Shown: positions 8,326 through 17,430, counted from the stretch's first letter. The stretch: DNA of 64,000 bases from Treponema sp. (GCA_016293915.1 JAEDCY010000004.1:1-64000), one strand, 5' to 3'. Translations and numbers: made by a program. Notes: a model not told the origin generated them from the sequence alone.

Positions 8326-9435
8326 ATGAAAGTTCGAATCGATAACGTAACAAAGAAATTTGGTAATACCACAGCGGTAAGCAATTTTTCCGCAGAACTT
8401 GAAGACGGGCATTTGATTTGTCTGCTCGGACCTTCTGGCTGCGGAAAGTCAACTCTGCTTAATATGCTTTGCGGAATTATTCCGGTTACCCAAGGAAAGA
8501 TTTATTTTGATGATAAGGATGTAACAAAGCTTCCTCCGGATCAGAGAAATATCGGAATGGTATTTCAGAACTATGCCCTTTACCCTCACATGACAGTTGC
8601 CCAAAACATTGCTTTTCCACTGGAAGTTTTGAAGGTGAAAAAGGATGAGCGCAAGGCGAGGGTAGAGGAAATTTCAAAGCTTGTTCATGTTGATAATCTT
8701 TTGCGCCGTTATCCTTCCGAACTAAGCGGTGGCCAGCAGCAGCGAGTTGCTATTGCCCGTGCAATGGTAAAAAAGCCTCAGCTGCTTTTAATGGACGAAC
8801 CGCTTTCAAATCTTGACGCCAGACTCCGCCTTGAAATGCGCGAAGAAATCCGCCGCATTCAGAAAGAGACTGGCGTTACAACAGTTTTCGTAACTCATGA
8901 TCAGGAAGAGGCAATGTCTATATCTGATTCAATTCTTTTGATGAAGGACGGGCTTTTGATTCAAAGCGGTCTATGTCAGGAATTGTACGTGAATCCGAAC
9001 TCACTTTTTGTTGCTGAGTTTTTGGGAAATCCACCGGCAAACAAACTTCCGGCCTCGGTGGTTGAGTGCGAGCAAAGCGAGCGTATCGAAACCACCACAG
9101 AACTCCAGAAATACATTGGTGGTTTCGACAAGCTCAACCACCCGGCAACAGTCGCCATCCGCCCTGAAGCCTTTACTCTGGATCCAAACGGAATAGAAGC
9201 AGAAATCCTCTTCATCAGCGAAATGGGAAAAGACCAGATTGTTACAATGAAATATCTTGGTAATACTGTTCGTGCTATTTTAAATCTGGAAGAACTTGAA
9301 CAGGTGGTTTCGACAGGCTCAACCACCGGACTAATTGGTTCAAAAGTAAAAGTCGGCTTAAAGAAAAAAGGAGTCTTCACTTTTGATAAAGAAGGCCACC
9401 GCTGTCATCCCGAACTTGATTCGGGATCTAACTAG
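8326..9435 (+). CDS. ABC importer ATPase (MalK/UgpC-like) with in-frame repeat insertions
   Basis: A 369-residue ATP-binding subunit. Walker A GPSGCGKST at residues 35-43, Q-loop VFQNYALYPHM, signature LSGGQQQR, Walker B LLLMDEPLSNLD and switch His in FVTHDQEEA are all intact. After residue 240 comes the MalK-type OB/TOBE regulatory domain, which is interrupted by translated palindromic repeats: about residues 244-273 (family B: VVECEQSERIE and GGFDKLNH), about 326-335 (VVSTGSTTG), and the last ten residues (CHPELDSGSN, family A). The start at 8326 is preferred because upstream in-frame codons are family A repeat. The catalytic part should work; the regulatory domain is altered. Confidence 0.92.
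   Translation: MKVRIDNVTKKFGNTTAVSNFSAELEDGHLICLLGPSGCGKSTLLNMLCGIIPVTQGKIYFDDKDVTKLPPDQRNIGMVFQNYALYPHMTVAQNIAFPLEVLKVKKDERKARVEEISKLVHVDNLLRRYPSELSGGQQQRVAIARAMVKKPQLLLMDEPLSNLDARLRLEMREEIRRIQKETGVTTVFVTHDQEEAMSISDSILLMKDGLLIQSGLCQELYVNPNSLFVAEFLGNPPANKLPASVVECEQSERIETTTELQKYIGGFDKLNHPATVAIRPEAFTLDPNGIEAEILFISEMGKDQIVTMKYLGNTVRAILNLEELEQVVSTGSTTGLIGSKVKVGLKKKGVFTFDKEGHRCHPELDSGSN
9057..9142. repeat. Family B repeat inside the ABC ATPase gene
   Basis: ggtggttgagtgcgagc, gtatcgaaaccacc and ggtggtttcgac with ctcaaccacc form a two-part palindrome that is read in frame without a stop, adding about 29 residues to the C-terminal regulatory domain. Confidence 0.85.
9303..9327. repeat. Short family B repeat inside the ABC ATPase gene
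   Basis: The half-element ggtggtttcgac followed by aggctcaaccacc is translated as VVSTGSTTG near the C-terminus. The same half-element occurs between genes at 22272. Confidence 0.85.
9413..9429. repeat. Family A arm forming the C-terminus of the ABC ATPase
   Basis: gtcatcccgaacttgattcg with gggatct supplies the last residues of the ATPase (CHPELDSGS) and almost its stop codon, 17 nt before the next gene. Confidence 0.8.
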
Positions 9436-9445
9436 GAGAATCGCG

Positions 9446-10354
9446 ATGAGTTTTTCACCAAAACGTCGTGAACTATTTTCCAAAATAGAGCCCTGGCTTT
9501 ATCTTTCTCCCTTTCTGATTTTCATAATCATATTTACTCTCTATCCTGTAATTAATGTTTTTACAATTTCTTTTAAGGAAAACTACAGCTATCTTCGAGG
9601 CACCTTTAAAGCACTCAATTTTGAAAACTATAAATACGTTTTAACCGACGACAAGTTTACCTCTGGACTGCGCAACACGGCACTTTACGTTTTATTCGTT
9701 GTTCCTGTCAGTACCGCAATCTCACTTTTCTTTGCAAATCTTTTGAACAAAAAAGTAAAGGGCAGTGCAATCTTTCAAACCGCTTTCTTTTTACCAATGG
9801 TAACTTCTGTAACTGCTGTTGGCCTTATCTGGCGCCTTATGTATAACCAGCAATACGGAATTATCAACTGGCTACTTTCAAAATTGGGAATTGAAAAAAT
9901 CGGCTGGGTGACTGAATCCCGCTGGTCACTACTTGCCCTTATCATATTCGGAACCTGGAATATCCTGCCTTTTACAATCATCATTCTGCTTTCGGGTATG
10001 CAGAATATAAATGAAACATATTACACAGTTGCCCGCGTGGACGGAGCGAAACCTGCAAGAATCTTTTTCCGCATTACAGTTCCGCTTCTGTCGCCTACAA
10101 TTTTCCTCGTCAGCATTGTAAACACAATCAGCTGCTTTAAGGTTTTCAGTGAGCTTTATCCGCTTTTCTACGGAAAGCCGGGACCATACTATAATTTATA
10201 CACAGTTGTTTATTACATCAGATACGCAATGATGGAAAAGCGAAAGTACGGCTATGCCGCCGCTGCTGCAGTTATTCTTTTTCTTTGTATTTTTGTAGTA
10301 ACTCTGCTTGAGCTTTATCTTAAAAAGCGGATGGGAAGGAAGGGGCTCAAATGA
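9446..10354 (+). CDS. ABC importer permease 1 (UgpA/MalF-like)
   Basis: A 302-residue inner-membrane permease with six predicted membrane segments, beginning PWLYLSPFLIFIIIFTLYPV. The EAA loop, which docks on the ATPase, is ARVDGAKPARIFFRITVPLLSP at roughly residues 205-226. ATG 9446 is preceded by aggaga; the 21 upstream in-frame codons come from a family A repeat and are not used. It overlaps the next permease gene by 4 nt (ATGA), so translation is coupled. It pairs with the permease at 10351 to form the channel. Confidence 0.92.
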   Translation: MSFSPKRRELFSKIEPWLYLSPFLIFIIIFTLYPVINVFTISFKENYSYLRGTFKALNFENYKYVLTDDKFTSGLRNTALYVLFVVPVSTAISLFFANLLNKKVKGSAIFQTAFFLPMVTSVTAVGLIWRLMYNQQYGIINWLLSKLGIEKIGWVTESRWSLLALIIFGTWNILPFTIIILLSGMQNINETYYTVARVDGAKPARIFFRITVPLLSPTIFLVSIVNTISCFKVFSELYPLFYGKPGPYYNLYTVVYYIRYAMMEKRKYGYAAAAAVILFLCIFVVTLLELYLKKRMGRKGLK

Positions 10355-11205
10355 AAAAAATCAATTCAGGCACGAAAGTCAACTGGCGCGAAGTCCTTCG
10401 AAAAACACCGGTATACCTCTTCCTCATCCTCGGCTCCCTCCTCATGATTTTCCCATTTATCTGGATGATTCTCACATCCTTTAAAACTCACGCCGAAGCA
10501 ATCATGTTCCCGCCGAAATTCTGGCCTGCAAGCTTTTCTTTTGTAAACTATCGCGAAGCCTTTTCAATGGCTCCCTTTGGAAAATATTTTATAAATTCTG
10601 TAATTGTAATGATTCTTTCGGTTCTCACAACTACCACCACAACAATTCTTGCAGCCTTTGCCTTTTCAAAAATGAAGTTCCCGGGCCGCAGCCTTATCTT
10701 TTCAATTCTGCTCAGTCTGATGATGATTCCTTTTGAAATGTTAATCATCACTAACTATACAACAATAGTTAAGATTAAACTCTACAACACAATTCCGGCT
10801 TTAGTTATGCCTTTTATTTCCAGCATCTTTTACACATATATTTTGAAGAATTTTTTTGACACGATTTCTGACAGTCTTTATTATTCTGCCAGAATAGATG
10901 GGGCAAGTAACTGGACCTATTTATGGCGCATTATGGTGCCGATTGCAAAGCCTTCGATTTTTACAATTATTCTTTTGAATGCACTTTCTTCCTGGAACAG
11001 CTTTATGTGGCCTCTTTACGTTACATCAGACGCAAAGAGCCGCACGCTGCCTTACGGACTTCAGGTATTCACAACCGAAGCCGCAAGTTATTCAGAATAT
11101 TTAATGGCCGCCTCAACTATAGTCGTTCTGCCAATGATTATTCTTTTTATTCTTACAAGAAAATACATTGTGAACGGCGTAAGTACGGGCGGGCTCAAAG
11201 GTTAA
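10351..11205 (+). CDS. ABC importer permease 2 (UgpE/MalG-like)
   Basis: A 284-residue inner-membrane permease. Hydrophobic segments start with YLFLILGSLLMIFPFIWMIL. The EAA motif is ARIDGASNWTYLWRIMVPIAKP at about residues 180-201, and the protein ends RKYIVNGVSTGGLKG, a conserved CUT1 permease terminus. It overlaps the upstream permease by ATGA. Its stop codon lies within the left 9-bp direct repeat of the small palindromic element at 11200, so insertion of that element left the C-terminus intact. It is the last gene of the importer operon. Confidence 0.93.
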   Translation: MKKINSGTKVNWREVLRKTPVYLFLILGSLLMIFPFIWMILTSFKTHAEAIMFPPKFWPASFSFVNYREAFSMAPFGKYFINSVIVMILSVLTTTTTTILAAFAFSKMKFPGRSLIFSILLSLMMIPFEMLIITNYTTIVKIKLYNTIPALVMPFISSIFYTYILKNFFDTISDSLYYSARIDGASNWTYLWRIMVPIAKPSIFTIILLNALSSWNSFMWPLYVTSDAKSRTLPYGLQVFTTEAASYSEYLMAASTIVVLPMIILFILTRKYIVNGVSTGGLKG

Positions 11206-11298
11206 TTCCAGGGCTTCCGCATTATAAACAAAAATCCCGAATTTTTGGCTCCCAGTCACGGATAAGCATTTATAATGCGGAAGCCCTGAGGTTAATTC
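11200..11298. mobile_element. MITE-like palindromic element with 9-bp flanking direct repeats
   Basis: Perfect 20-bp inverted arms lie at 11209-11228 (cagggcttccgcattataaa) and 11269-11288. The centre carries a second small hairpin (caaaaat-cccg-atttttg). The element is bounded by the direct repeat ggttaattc at 11200-11208 and 11290-11298, which looks like a target-site duplication. It has no coding capacity. It sits just behind the permease stop and could also end transcription of the operon. Confidence 0.7.
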
Positions 11299-11433
11299 AA
11301 ATTCATCTTTAAAATCCATTTTATTATTGTAAAATCTTTTTTTCATAACTAATTCCTTATAATTCAAATTAATATAATTGTAGATAGTATTACTTAACTG
11401 ATTTTTGATGATTTTTTTTCAACAATTATAAGA

Positions 11434-11463
11434 TTGGAAATCGATTAAAATTCATGCTATAAT
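11434..11463 (+). promoter_or_regulatory. Promoter for the histidine kinase, probably leaderless
   Basis: TTGGAA at 11434-11439 and a perfect TATAAT at 11458-11463 are 18 nt apart. Only 6 nt separate the -10 box from ATG 11470 and there is no Shine-Dalgarno sequence, so transcription should start at or next to the A of the start codon. Confidence 0.7.
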
Positions 11464-11469
11464 TTCAAT

Positions 11470-12768
11470 ATGAAAAAAATGAGTTGCCAGACAAAACCTC
11501 TTTCAGCATCTGTTTTTAAGCAATTTCATATATTCCAAAAAACAATCGGAATGACTTTTTTATTTTTCTTTCTAATTTCTCTTTTTCCATCATGTAATAA
11601 ATACATAACGACAGATAAAACTCAATCAGCAAATCAAAAAATTACAGAACTTGGAACAACTGATTCAATTTTTCTTGAACAAATGTATATTACAGAAAGT
11701 CTTGATTTTGCACTTTATAATGCATGGCTTCGACTTGATGAAGCTCTTGCTCTAAACGATTCATCGACTAAATATAACTCAAATAAAACTCAGGAAACAA
11801 TAGCCACAGCACAGAATGATTTTTTACGCGAACTGGAACGTGGAAAAGAATCTAAAACTTATAGAATTGCCAACAGCATGTATGGAATTCAAAATCAAAT
11901 TTCTGATATGGAAGAGGCTTGTAAAAATCTGGATGCCCAGACACTTTCGCGTCTTGTAACAGCCTTTTATATTTCTAAAGGTTTAATTTATCAGAAAAGC
12001 GGTACAGTTTTTATGCAGATGATAATTTTGATGGGTATTTTGATTCTGCTTGTTCTCGCACTTTTGTTTTTTTATCATCTTACTTACGCCCGCAGAATCG
12101 AAATCGAAAAAATTCTTAAAGCAACAAATAAAGGTCAGGAAGAGGAACGCCGCCGCATTGCACTAGAGCTTCATGATTCAGTTGCCCAGCAGATGCGTTA
12201 TGTTTCAATCCTTGCGGAAAAAGTTTCAGATGAAGAACTTGCAAAAGAAATCAAATCAAACCAGAGCGAATGTATAGAAAACCTGCGAAATACCTGTTAC
12301 ACACTTTCTTCAATAAACATGGATAAGGGAAACTTTTCTCAAGCCTTAAAAAATTCAATCGATAATTACCAGAAGCGCACTGGTATCGAATGCTCTCTTG
12401 TAATTACACAAGATGCAGATTTTAATTCGTTGCCTCAAATTACATTCCATCATCTTTTTAGAATTATTATGGAACTGCTTGCAAATATCGAAAAGCACAA
12501 CCAGGCAGGCGAAGTAACTGTTTTAATTCGTAATCCAACAGCTGCCGACAAAATAAAACATGGACTTTTGGTTTTCATTTCGGATGATGGAAAAGGAATT
12601 GATTCAAAGCTTCTCGAACAGATGAACTCATCAAAAATCACAAGTATAAAAAATCTTCACTTTGGTCTGCAGAATATAAAACTTCGCTTGAACGAAATCG
12701 GCGGAAGTATAAAATTTATTTCAGAACCAGGCGAGGGTACGGAAGTTAAAATTAAGATTGGAAAATAA
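11470..12768 (+). CDS. Two-component sensor histidine kinase (NarL partner type)
   Basis: A 432-residue membrane kinase. A hydrophobic segment at about residues 27-41 and a second at about 183-205 (MIILMGILILLVLALLFFYH) frame an extracytoplasmic region of about 140 residues. The HisKA_3 dimerisation helix EEERRRIALELHDSVAQQ carries the phospho-acceptor His235. The ATPase domain has an N-box FHHLFRIIMELLANIEKHNQ, a D-box SDDGKGID and a G-box FGLQNIKLRLNEIGG. A Cys at residue 42 after LFPS is a weak lipobox, but the second membrane segment argues for a normal two-pass sensor. It pairs with the response regulator at 12853. The ligand is unknown. Confidence 0.9.
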   Translation: MKKMSCQTKPLSASVFKQFHIFQKTIGMTFLFFFLISLFPSCNKYITTDKTQSANQKITELGTTDSIFLEQMYITESLDFALYNAWLRLDEALALNDSSTKYNSNKTQETIATAQNDFLRELERGKESKTYRIANSMYGIQNQISDMEEACKNLDAQTLSRLVTAFYISKGLIYQKSGTVFMQMIILMGILILLVLALLFFYHLTYARRIEIEKILKATNKGQEEERRRIALELHDSVAQQMRYVSILAEKVSDEELAKEIKSNQSECIENLRNTCYTLSSINMDKGNFSQALKNSIDNYQKRTGIECSLVITQDADFNSLPQITFHHLFRIIMELLANIEKHNQAGEVTVLIRNPTAADKIKHGLLVFISDDGKGIDSKLLEQMNSSKITSIKNLHFGLQNIKLRLNEIGGSIKFISEPGEGTEVKIKIGK

Positions 12769-12773
12769 ATAAA

Positions 12774-12835
12774 AGTGATATACGGCCAGTTCAAGGCACG
12801 CATTGCTTAAAGCCTTGAAATGCCTGTTTATTTTT
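12774..12835. repeat. Family E repeat between kinase and regulator
   Basis: gtgatatacggccag, tcaaggcacgc and ttgcttaaagccttgaaatg match the complement of the element at 38258-38313 (gtgatatacg, gtcaaggcacgc, tcaaggccttga). The element contains an inner inverted repeat (tcaaggc / gccttga). It lies in the gap of about 80 nt between the two-component genes and ends just before the aaggag ribosome site of the regulator. Confidence 0.65.
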
Positions 12836-12852
12836 AAGGAGAAAAACTTGTT

Positions 12853-13497
12853 ATGAATTTTATAATGATTGAAGATCACAACCTTGTACGTCAGGGTGTA
12901 AGTAAAATAATTGAAGAAAAGAGTGATTTCCGCTGCTCAGGAACTTTTTCCAGTATAGATGAAGCAAAAGTTTTTCTAGCTGATTATTGCAGGAGTACAG
13001 ATTATGAGCCTCCTATCTGTATTGTGGATATAAATCTTGGAGACAAAGCTGATGATGCAGATGGACTTTCTCTTATCAGTTTTATAAAAGAAAATTACCC
13101 CAGATTGTACAGCATCTGCTATTCCATGTTTAAAGGAGCGGGTATTGTTGAGCAGGCTGTTGCTTCTGGAGCTTCTGCTTATGTTTCTAAAAATGCAGAT
13201 TTAGACGTTCTGCTTCAGGCAATGAAAAAGGCTGGTGACGGTATTTTTTTTATGGAAGAAAGCCTTACTTCAGATTATATAATTTATACAAACCTTTACC
13301 AGAGTCTTACAAAACGTGAACGTGAATTAACAGGTCTATTTTTTCAACATAAAACCGAAAAAGAAATTGCCAGAACTATGGGAATTACAGAACGAGCGGT
13401 AGATAACTATATAACTCGAATTCTCTCAAAACTTGGAGTAACCAGCAAAAAAGAACTAATGATCAGGTTTGGTGATATTTGGGGAATTAAACTTTAA
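12853..13497 (+). CDS. NarL/LuxR-family response regulator
   Basis: A 214-residue DNA-binding regulator. The receiver domain has the acidic pair E7/D8 (MIEDHNLVRQG), phospho-acceptor D59 in ICIVDINLGD, a Ser in ICYSMFKGAG and the conserved Lys in AYVSKNADLD. The C-terminal LuxR-type helix-turn-helix is LTKRERELTGLFFQHKTEKE with AVDNYITRILSKLGV, at about residues 148-205. The ribosome site is aaggag. It follows its kinase on the same strand. The secreted-protein genes directly downstream (13600, 14919) are candidate targets, by position only. Confidence 0.93.
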   Translation: MNFIMIEDHNLVRQGVSKIIEEKSDFRCSGTFSSIDEAKVFLADYCRSTDYEPPICIVDINLGDKADDADGLSLISFIKENYPRLYSICYSMFKGAGIVEQAVASGASAYVSKNADLDVLLQAMKKAGDGIFFMEESLTSDYIIYTNLYQSLTKRERELTGLFFQHKTEKEIARTMGITERAVDNYITRILSKLGVTSKKELMIRFGDIWGIKL

Positions 13498-13599
13498 TAA
13501 TTTGTAACCCAAGAATAGTGAATTTTTTCATCAAATTTTGATTATTTTTCTCTAACTACAAAACTTTTCTTCTGATGTAAAATTGAAATTGGAGGAAAA

Positions 13600-14874
13600 A
13601 TGAAAAAATCTATTTTTGCTTTTATTGCACTCTTTCTTTGTGTTTTTAATATACCTGTTTTTGCAGCAGGTGTAAAAGCAAAAGATTACGAGGTAGTTCA
13701 CCGTTATGTCATGAACGACGGTGTTATTATGGAAATTTGTACTGAAGCAAAAGCACCCCAATGGTTTAAACTTGCAGCTGCCCATGCTTCTTTAGATTCC
13801 AATTCAACTTCATGGCAGAAGTTTTCTCCTTACAAAGACGGAAATGCATCAAAGGCTTTTATAGTAGTCAACTAGCTGGAATGTACGGCAGAACTTGATG
13901 AAAAAAATAACTTTACAGGATTATTTAATTCTGAAATCAAATCATTTCTTGGTTCGCCTTTCTTAGATTATTGGGCAGATGAGGCAAGTCTATCAAGAAA
14001 AAACAGCATTTCTTACAATGCAATAGCAGACTTTTCTGAAATAAATGATGAAATAAAAAATCCCGTAAAATCAGAAAGAACAGAAAATGACCCTGATAAT
14101 CTTTTTATCGTGCAAAGAATTCAAAATTCAAAAGATGAAGTTCTTGAGATTCTGGTTAATAGGACTGCACCAAAATGGTTCAAGGAGCTTGGAGCAAACA
14201 CAGATTTAACTGCCATAAAAAAACAATATGGAGACAGATATAGTCAGGAGGGGTATTTTGAAATCTGTTATGCCCCTAAAAAGATTTTTTGCAGCAAAGA
14301 CAAGGCTTACAAAGCAGAAATGAAAGATTTTTATATTTCTGCTTTTTCACAAAGAGGACCTAATTTCAAAAATTACTGGTCAAACGGAAAGAAGTCCTAT
14401 GTCATGTGGAAAAATCATGAAAGCAATAAGTCAATAACTTCTGAGTGTGACGGCAAAACCTTGACCATAACCCTAAACAAGGTTCAGCTGACAAGTACTG
14501 ATCAATATAACCTTTATTTTCCACCAACAGACGAAATCCTCATTTTAAAAGAGGGAGATAAGGTTAGATGTTCTTTTGAATTGACGGTAAGTCCTCAGAA
14601 AAACAACCCTTCAGAGAAAGTCATCAAAAGCGTGGCAACACAGTCTGTAATAAACAATACCTGGGTTAGTCTGGAAGACTACGGATGGCACTTTGAAGAA
14701 GGCTTTGATGGAGCTACTAAAACATTTGAAAAGACTGTAACAATCCCAGAAGAAAGAGCCGGAACATATTTTCTTTTCAAGCTCGCTATGAGTTCAGGCT
14801 CCTATCCAAGCGAAATAACAGCTGGGGCCAGCGTTACTATAAGCGGAAAATTTGTTTTTTCTAAGATTGAATAA
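13600..14874 (+). pseudogene. Secreted WFK-repeat protein interrupted by an in-frame TAG
   Basis: The reading frame starts at 13600 with signal peptide MKKSIFAFIALFLCVFNIPVFA after a ggagg site and runs to 14874 in one frame, broken only by TAG at 13873-13875. Before the stop it has HRYVMNDGVIMEIC and APQWFKLAAAHASL; after it, FLDYWADEASLSRKN, then a second copy, KDEVLEILVNRTAPKWFKEL, and a beta-rich C-terminal domain. The intact paralogue at 14919 aligns across the stop (LFVNGISCGRTW against IVVN-stop-LEC). The part from 14110 could restart at GTG but would lack a signal peptide. It is either a recent nonsense mutation, a sequencing error or a readthrough site. Function unknown. Confidence 0.8.
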
Positions 14875-14918
14875 GATTTAAGTCATTTTATAAAAGAATA
14901 ACTAAAGGAGGATTTTAA

Positions 14919-16772
14919 ATGACTAAATTTAATAAAATCATGAGAATAAGCATTCTGATGTTTATTTTTGCTTTGGGCGGAAAACTATTCGCTGCAAGCT
15001 CAATCATTGATGGAAAAAAATGGATTGTAACACACAGAGTTACAATGAAAGATGGTGTTATTCTTGAAGTTCTGGTAGATGACCGTGCTCCAGACTGGTT
15101 TAAGGAATTATCTACAAAAGTGTCGATGGATACAGACAGTGACTGGTGGAAAAAGATTTCACCATACAAGAAATCACAATGTGCAAAAGTTCCTTTGTTT
15201 GTAAACGGAATTTCTTGCGGTAGAACATGGAATAAGGCAGAAAATAAGTTCAATGATAATTTTATGTTCAGTATTAATTCCATTATGACCGGTACACGTT
15301 TTACAGATTACTGGAAAGACGAAGGTGGAAAATCAAGAAATAATTTCTATCCATGGAATAACTTTGAAGAGTGGTTAGGTATGGTTGATGAAACTGTAAC
15401 TCCTGTTCAGCCGGAAATCTATGAGAGAGACACTTCTGCGACAGGACTTTCTGTTCAGGATGGAGAAAAAGTTCATGTTGCCCACCGATATTCTGAATCA
15501 AACGGAAGAATTATTGAAATTACAGTTGCAGACACAATGCCAGTCTGGTTCAAAAATATTGCAAAAAATGCAATCCTTTCAGACTGGTGGGAAAAGAATA
15601 TTGCTCCTGATAAAAAAGTTGCTAAAGCTCAAGTTCGTGCCGATACATTGTATTGTTACCAGAACTGGAACGGAAGTAATTTAACAGGAACATTCAGAGT
15701 TGAAGTTGCAGTCGGTGATTTTAATGAAGTATGGAAGACAACAAATTCAAACGGTATGTACAAAGCATGGGCCTATGACTATTTTGAGGATATGGAAGGA
15801 ATAGTTGATGAAGCAAAAGCTGCAAAAGAAACAAATAATAATGCAGTTGTTTCTGTTTCAACAGCAGAAGCAAAAATAAATCCACCTGCAACAGATACAT
15901 ACCATACTCCATGGGGAACCTGTTTTTCAGAAACAGACTTCCAGAATGGAAATTATAAAGAAGGATATCTTAATGTTCCTGGAATTTTTGTACAGGCAAA
16001 GAAAACTCCTTACGGCGATAAATGTAAAAACGGATATTATGAATTTGAATATAACGGAATGAAATGGACTTTCTACAGTTTTGAAGAAAAGAAACAGAGT
16101 TATACATCTTATAGAACTGCAGGTTTTAAAAACGAATCTGACATAAAAGAGGAAGTTTACAGATTCTGGCGTCTTAATTCTGAAGGACTTACATATGGAT
16201 TTGGCAGCTGTTATGAAAAAACCTGTTTTAAGGACGGTAAATATTATTCATGGGCTTATGCTTCTCTTGGAGGCGTAGACAGCGAAAAAAAGCTTTGGAT
16301 AAAAGAATTACCAGGAGATCCTCTTGAAACTGATGTATTCAGAAAGGCTTCTCATCCAGCAACTTACGATATGGACTTATATGACGGAGCAATTGGCGGT
16401 GTTCTTAAGTATCCTGCAACATGGGCAAAATCTACAGGTGCAGATTTTACCAGCCTCACAAAAGCAAACCTGCCAAAAGCCGGTGATAAAATCACAGTTC
16501 ATATGAAGTTTACATCTGATACTGACATTCCAGAATTAAAAGTTTTGCCACTTGATGATTCTCAGGGAGAAGATAATATTATCAATCTTTCGGAGACACA
16601 ATCAATAAAGAACATAAAAGCCGGACAGAAGGTTGATACAGTCTTAACATTTGATGTTACTGCAGATGCAAAAGACTGGTTTATTCTGCAACTTTCTTAC
16701 GACGAATTACGTCATGATGGAACTCCGGCCTTAACGATTGAAAAAGCTGTCAGTAAATCAACAATAAAATAA
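14919..16772 (+). CDS. Secreted multidomain protein with two WFK modules
   Basis: A 617-residue exported protein of unknown function. A signal peptide spans residues about 1-26 (ILMFIFALGGKLFAA). Module 1 (about 30-150) has VTHRVTMKDGVILEVLVDDR and APDWFKEL. Module 2 (about 185-300) has VAHRYSESNGRIIEITVADT and MPVWFKNI. A Trp/Tyr/Gly-rich region follows (about 320-470), including TPWGTCFSETDFQNG and GSCYEKTCFKDGKYYSW, and a C-terminal beta-sandwich-like region ends with ILQLSYDELRHDGTPALTIE. The architecture suggests a surface or periplasmic binding protein, perhaps for carbohydrate, but no known family was recognised. It has a strong aaaggaggat site, follows the broken paralogue, and is closed by a strong terminator. 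Confidence 0.85.
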   Translation: MTKFNKIMRISILMFIFALGGKLFAASSIIDGKKWIVTHRVTMKDGVILEVLVDDRAPDWFKELSTKVSMDTDSDWWKKISPYKKSQCAKVPLFVNGISCGRTWNKAENKFNDNFMFSINSIMTGTRFTDYWKDEGGKSRNNFYPWNNFEEWLGMVDETVTPVQPEIYERDTSATGLSVQDGEKVHVAHRYSESNGRIIEITVADTMPVWFKNIAKNAILSDWWEKNIAPDKKVAKAQVRADTLYCYQNWNGSNLTGTFRVEVAVGDFNEVWKTTNSNGMYKAWAYDYFEDMEGIVDEAKAAKETNNNAVVSVSTAEAKINPPATDTYHTPWGTCFSETDFQNGNYKEGYLNVPGIFVQAKKTPYGDKCKNGYYEFEYNGMKWTFYSFEEKKQSYTSYRTAGFKNESDIKEEVYRFWRLNSEGLTYGFGSCYEKTCFKDGKYYSWAYASLGGVDSEKKLWIKELPGDPLETDVFRKASHPATYDMDLYDGAIGGVLKYPATWAKSTGADFTSLTKANLPKAGDKITVHMKFTSDTDIPELKVLPLDDSQGEDNIINLSETQSIKNIKAGQKVDTVLTFDVTADAKDWFILQLSYDELRHDGTPALTIEKAVSKSTIK

Positions 16773-16782
16773 TCGTTGAAGC

Positions 16783-16811
16783 GAGGGGGAGACATCCCCC
16801 TCCTTTTTTTA
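16783..16811 (+). terminator. Intrinsic terminator after the secreted-protein gene
   Basis: GAGGGGGA, loop GACA, TCCCCCTC, then C and seven T. The 8-bp G+C-rich stem followed by a T run is a classical Rho-independent terminator. Confidence 0.92.
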
Positions 16812-16823
16812 TAAAATGTTTTC

Positions 16824-17420
16824 ATGACCTTTCAAAAATATTCAATAAAAACACAAATTATTCTCGGACTCATTTTTACTTTGTGTAATATACTGTTTCC
16901 CTTATCAGCTCAAGCTTTGCAATGGCCTTTTTTTATGGACATGATTTTTGTATATACCGGCAGTTTTTTTGGAATTCCTTGTGGTCTTATTGTTGGACTT
17001 GGACATTCATTCTGGACCATTTTTTATCATCATAATTTTCTATACATTTTCTACGGAATCTGTTGCATAACAGGCACTTTGCTTACAAAAGCGCTTGTAA
17101 CACGACATGAAGATTTTTCTTTGATTCGGCTCTCACTTTTATTCTTTCTTTCAACCGTTATTATAAGCCTTGAAGGTTCTATTATTTATTCAGTTTTCTT
17201 TGCAGAAAGAGTAGGAGATAATGAAAATACAACAATTATGTTTCTAACCTATACTCTGATTATGCAGAATCTTAGTGTTCAGTTTAGCGCCTTTCTTGCA
17301 AGGTTGCCTGTAAATCTTATTGATAAGGCAATTGCTGTTTTTGGCGGATTTGGAATTTTTTGTGGAGTAAGGAAGATTATAAAGTCGACAGGGGAAGCTG
17401 ATAATTCATCAGATGATTAA
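16824..17420 (+). CDS. ECF transporter S-component-like membrane protein
   Basis: A 198-residue integral membrane protein with about five hydrophobic segments. The segment MDMIFVYTGSFFGIPCGLIV followed by GLGHSFW resembles the conserved TxxGxxxG-type helix of ECF S-components and related sensor membrane domains. The C-terminus is polar (STGEADNSSDD). No ATPase or T-component gene is adjacent, so it would need a shared energising module, or it may be a stand-alone membrane sensor domain. TAAAAT at 16812-16817 is 6 nt before the ATG and there is no ribosome site, which fits a leaderless start just behind the terminator. Confidence 0.65.
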   Translation: MTFQKYSIKTQIILGLIFTLCNILFPLSAQALQWPFFMDMIFVYTGSFFGIPCGLIVGLGHSFWTIFYHHNFLYIFYGICCITGTLLTKALVTRHEDFSLIRLSLLFFLSTVIISLEGSIIYSVFFAERVGDNENTTIMFLTYTLIMQNLSVQFSAFLARLPVNLIDKAIAVFGGFGIFCGVRKIIKSTGEADNSSDD

Positions 17421-17430
17421 GCCCTCTTTC

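Noticed and set aside
14110..14874. Independent gene starting at GTG 14110
   Set aside because: It is the same frame as the signal-peptide gene at 13600 and aligns with the second half of its paralogue; it is described as one interrupted gene.
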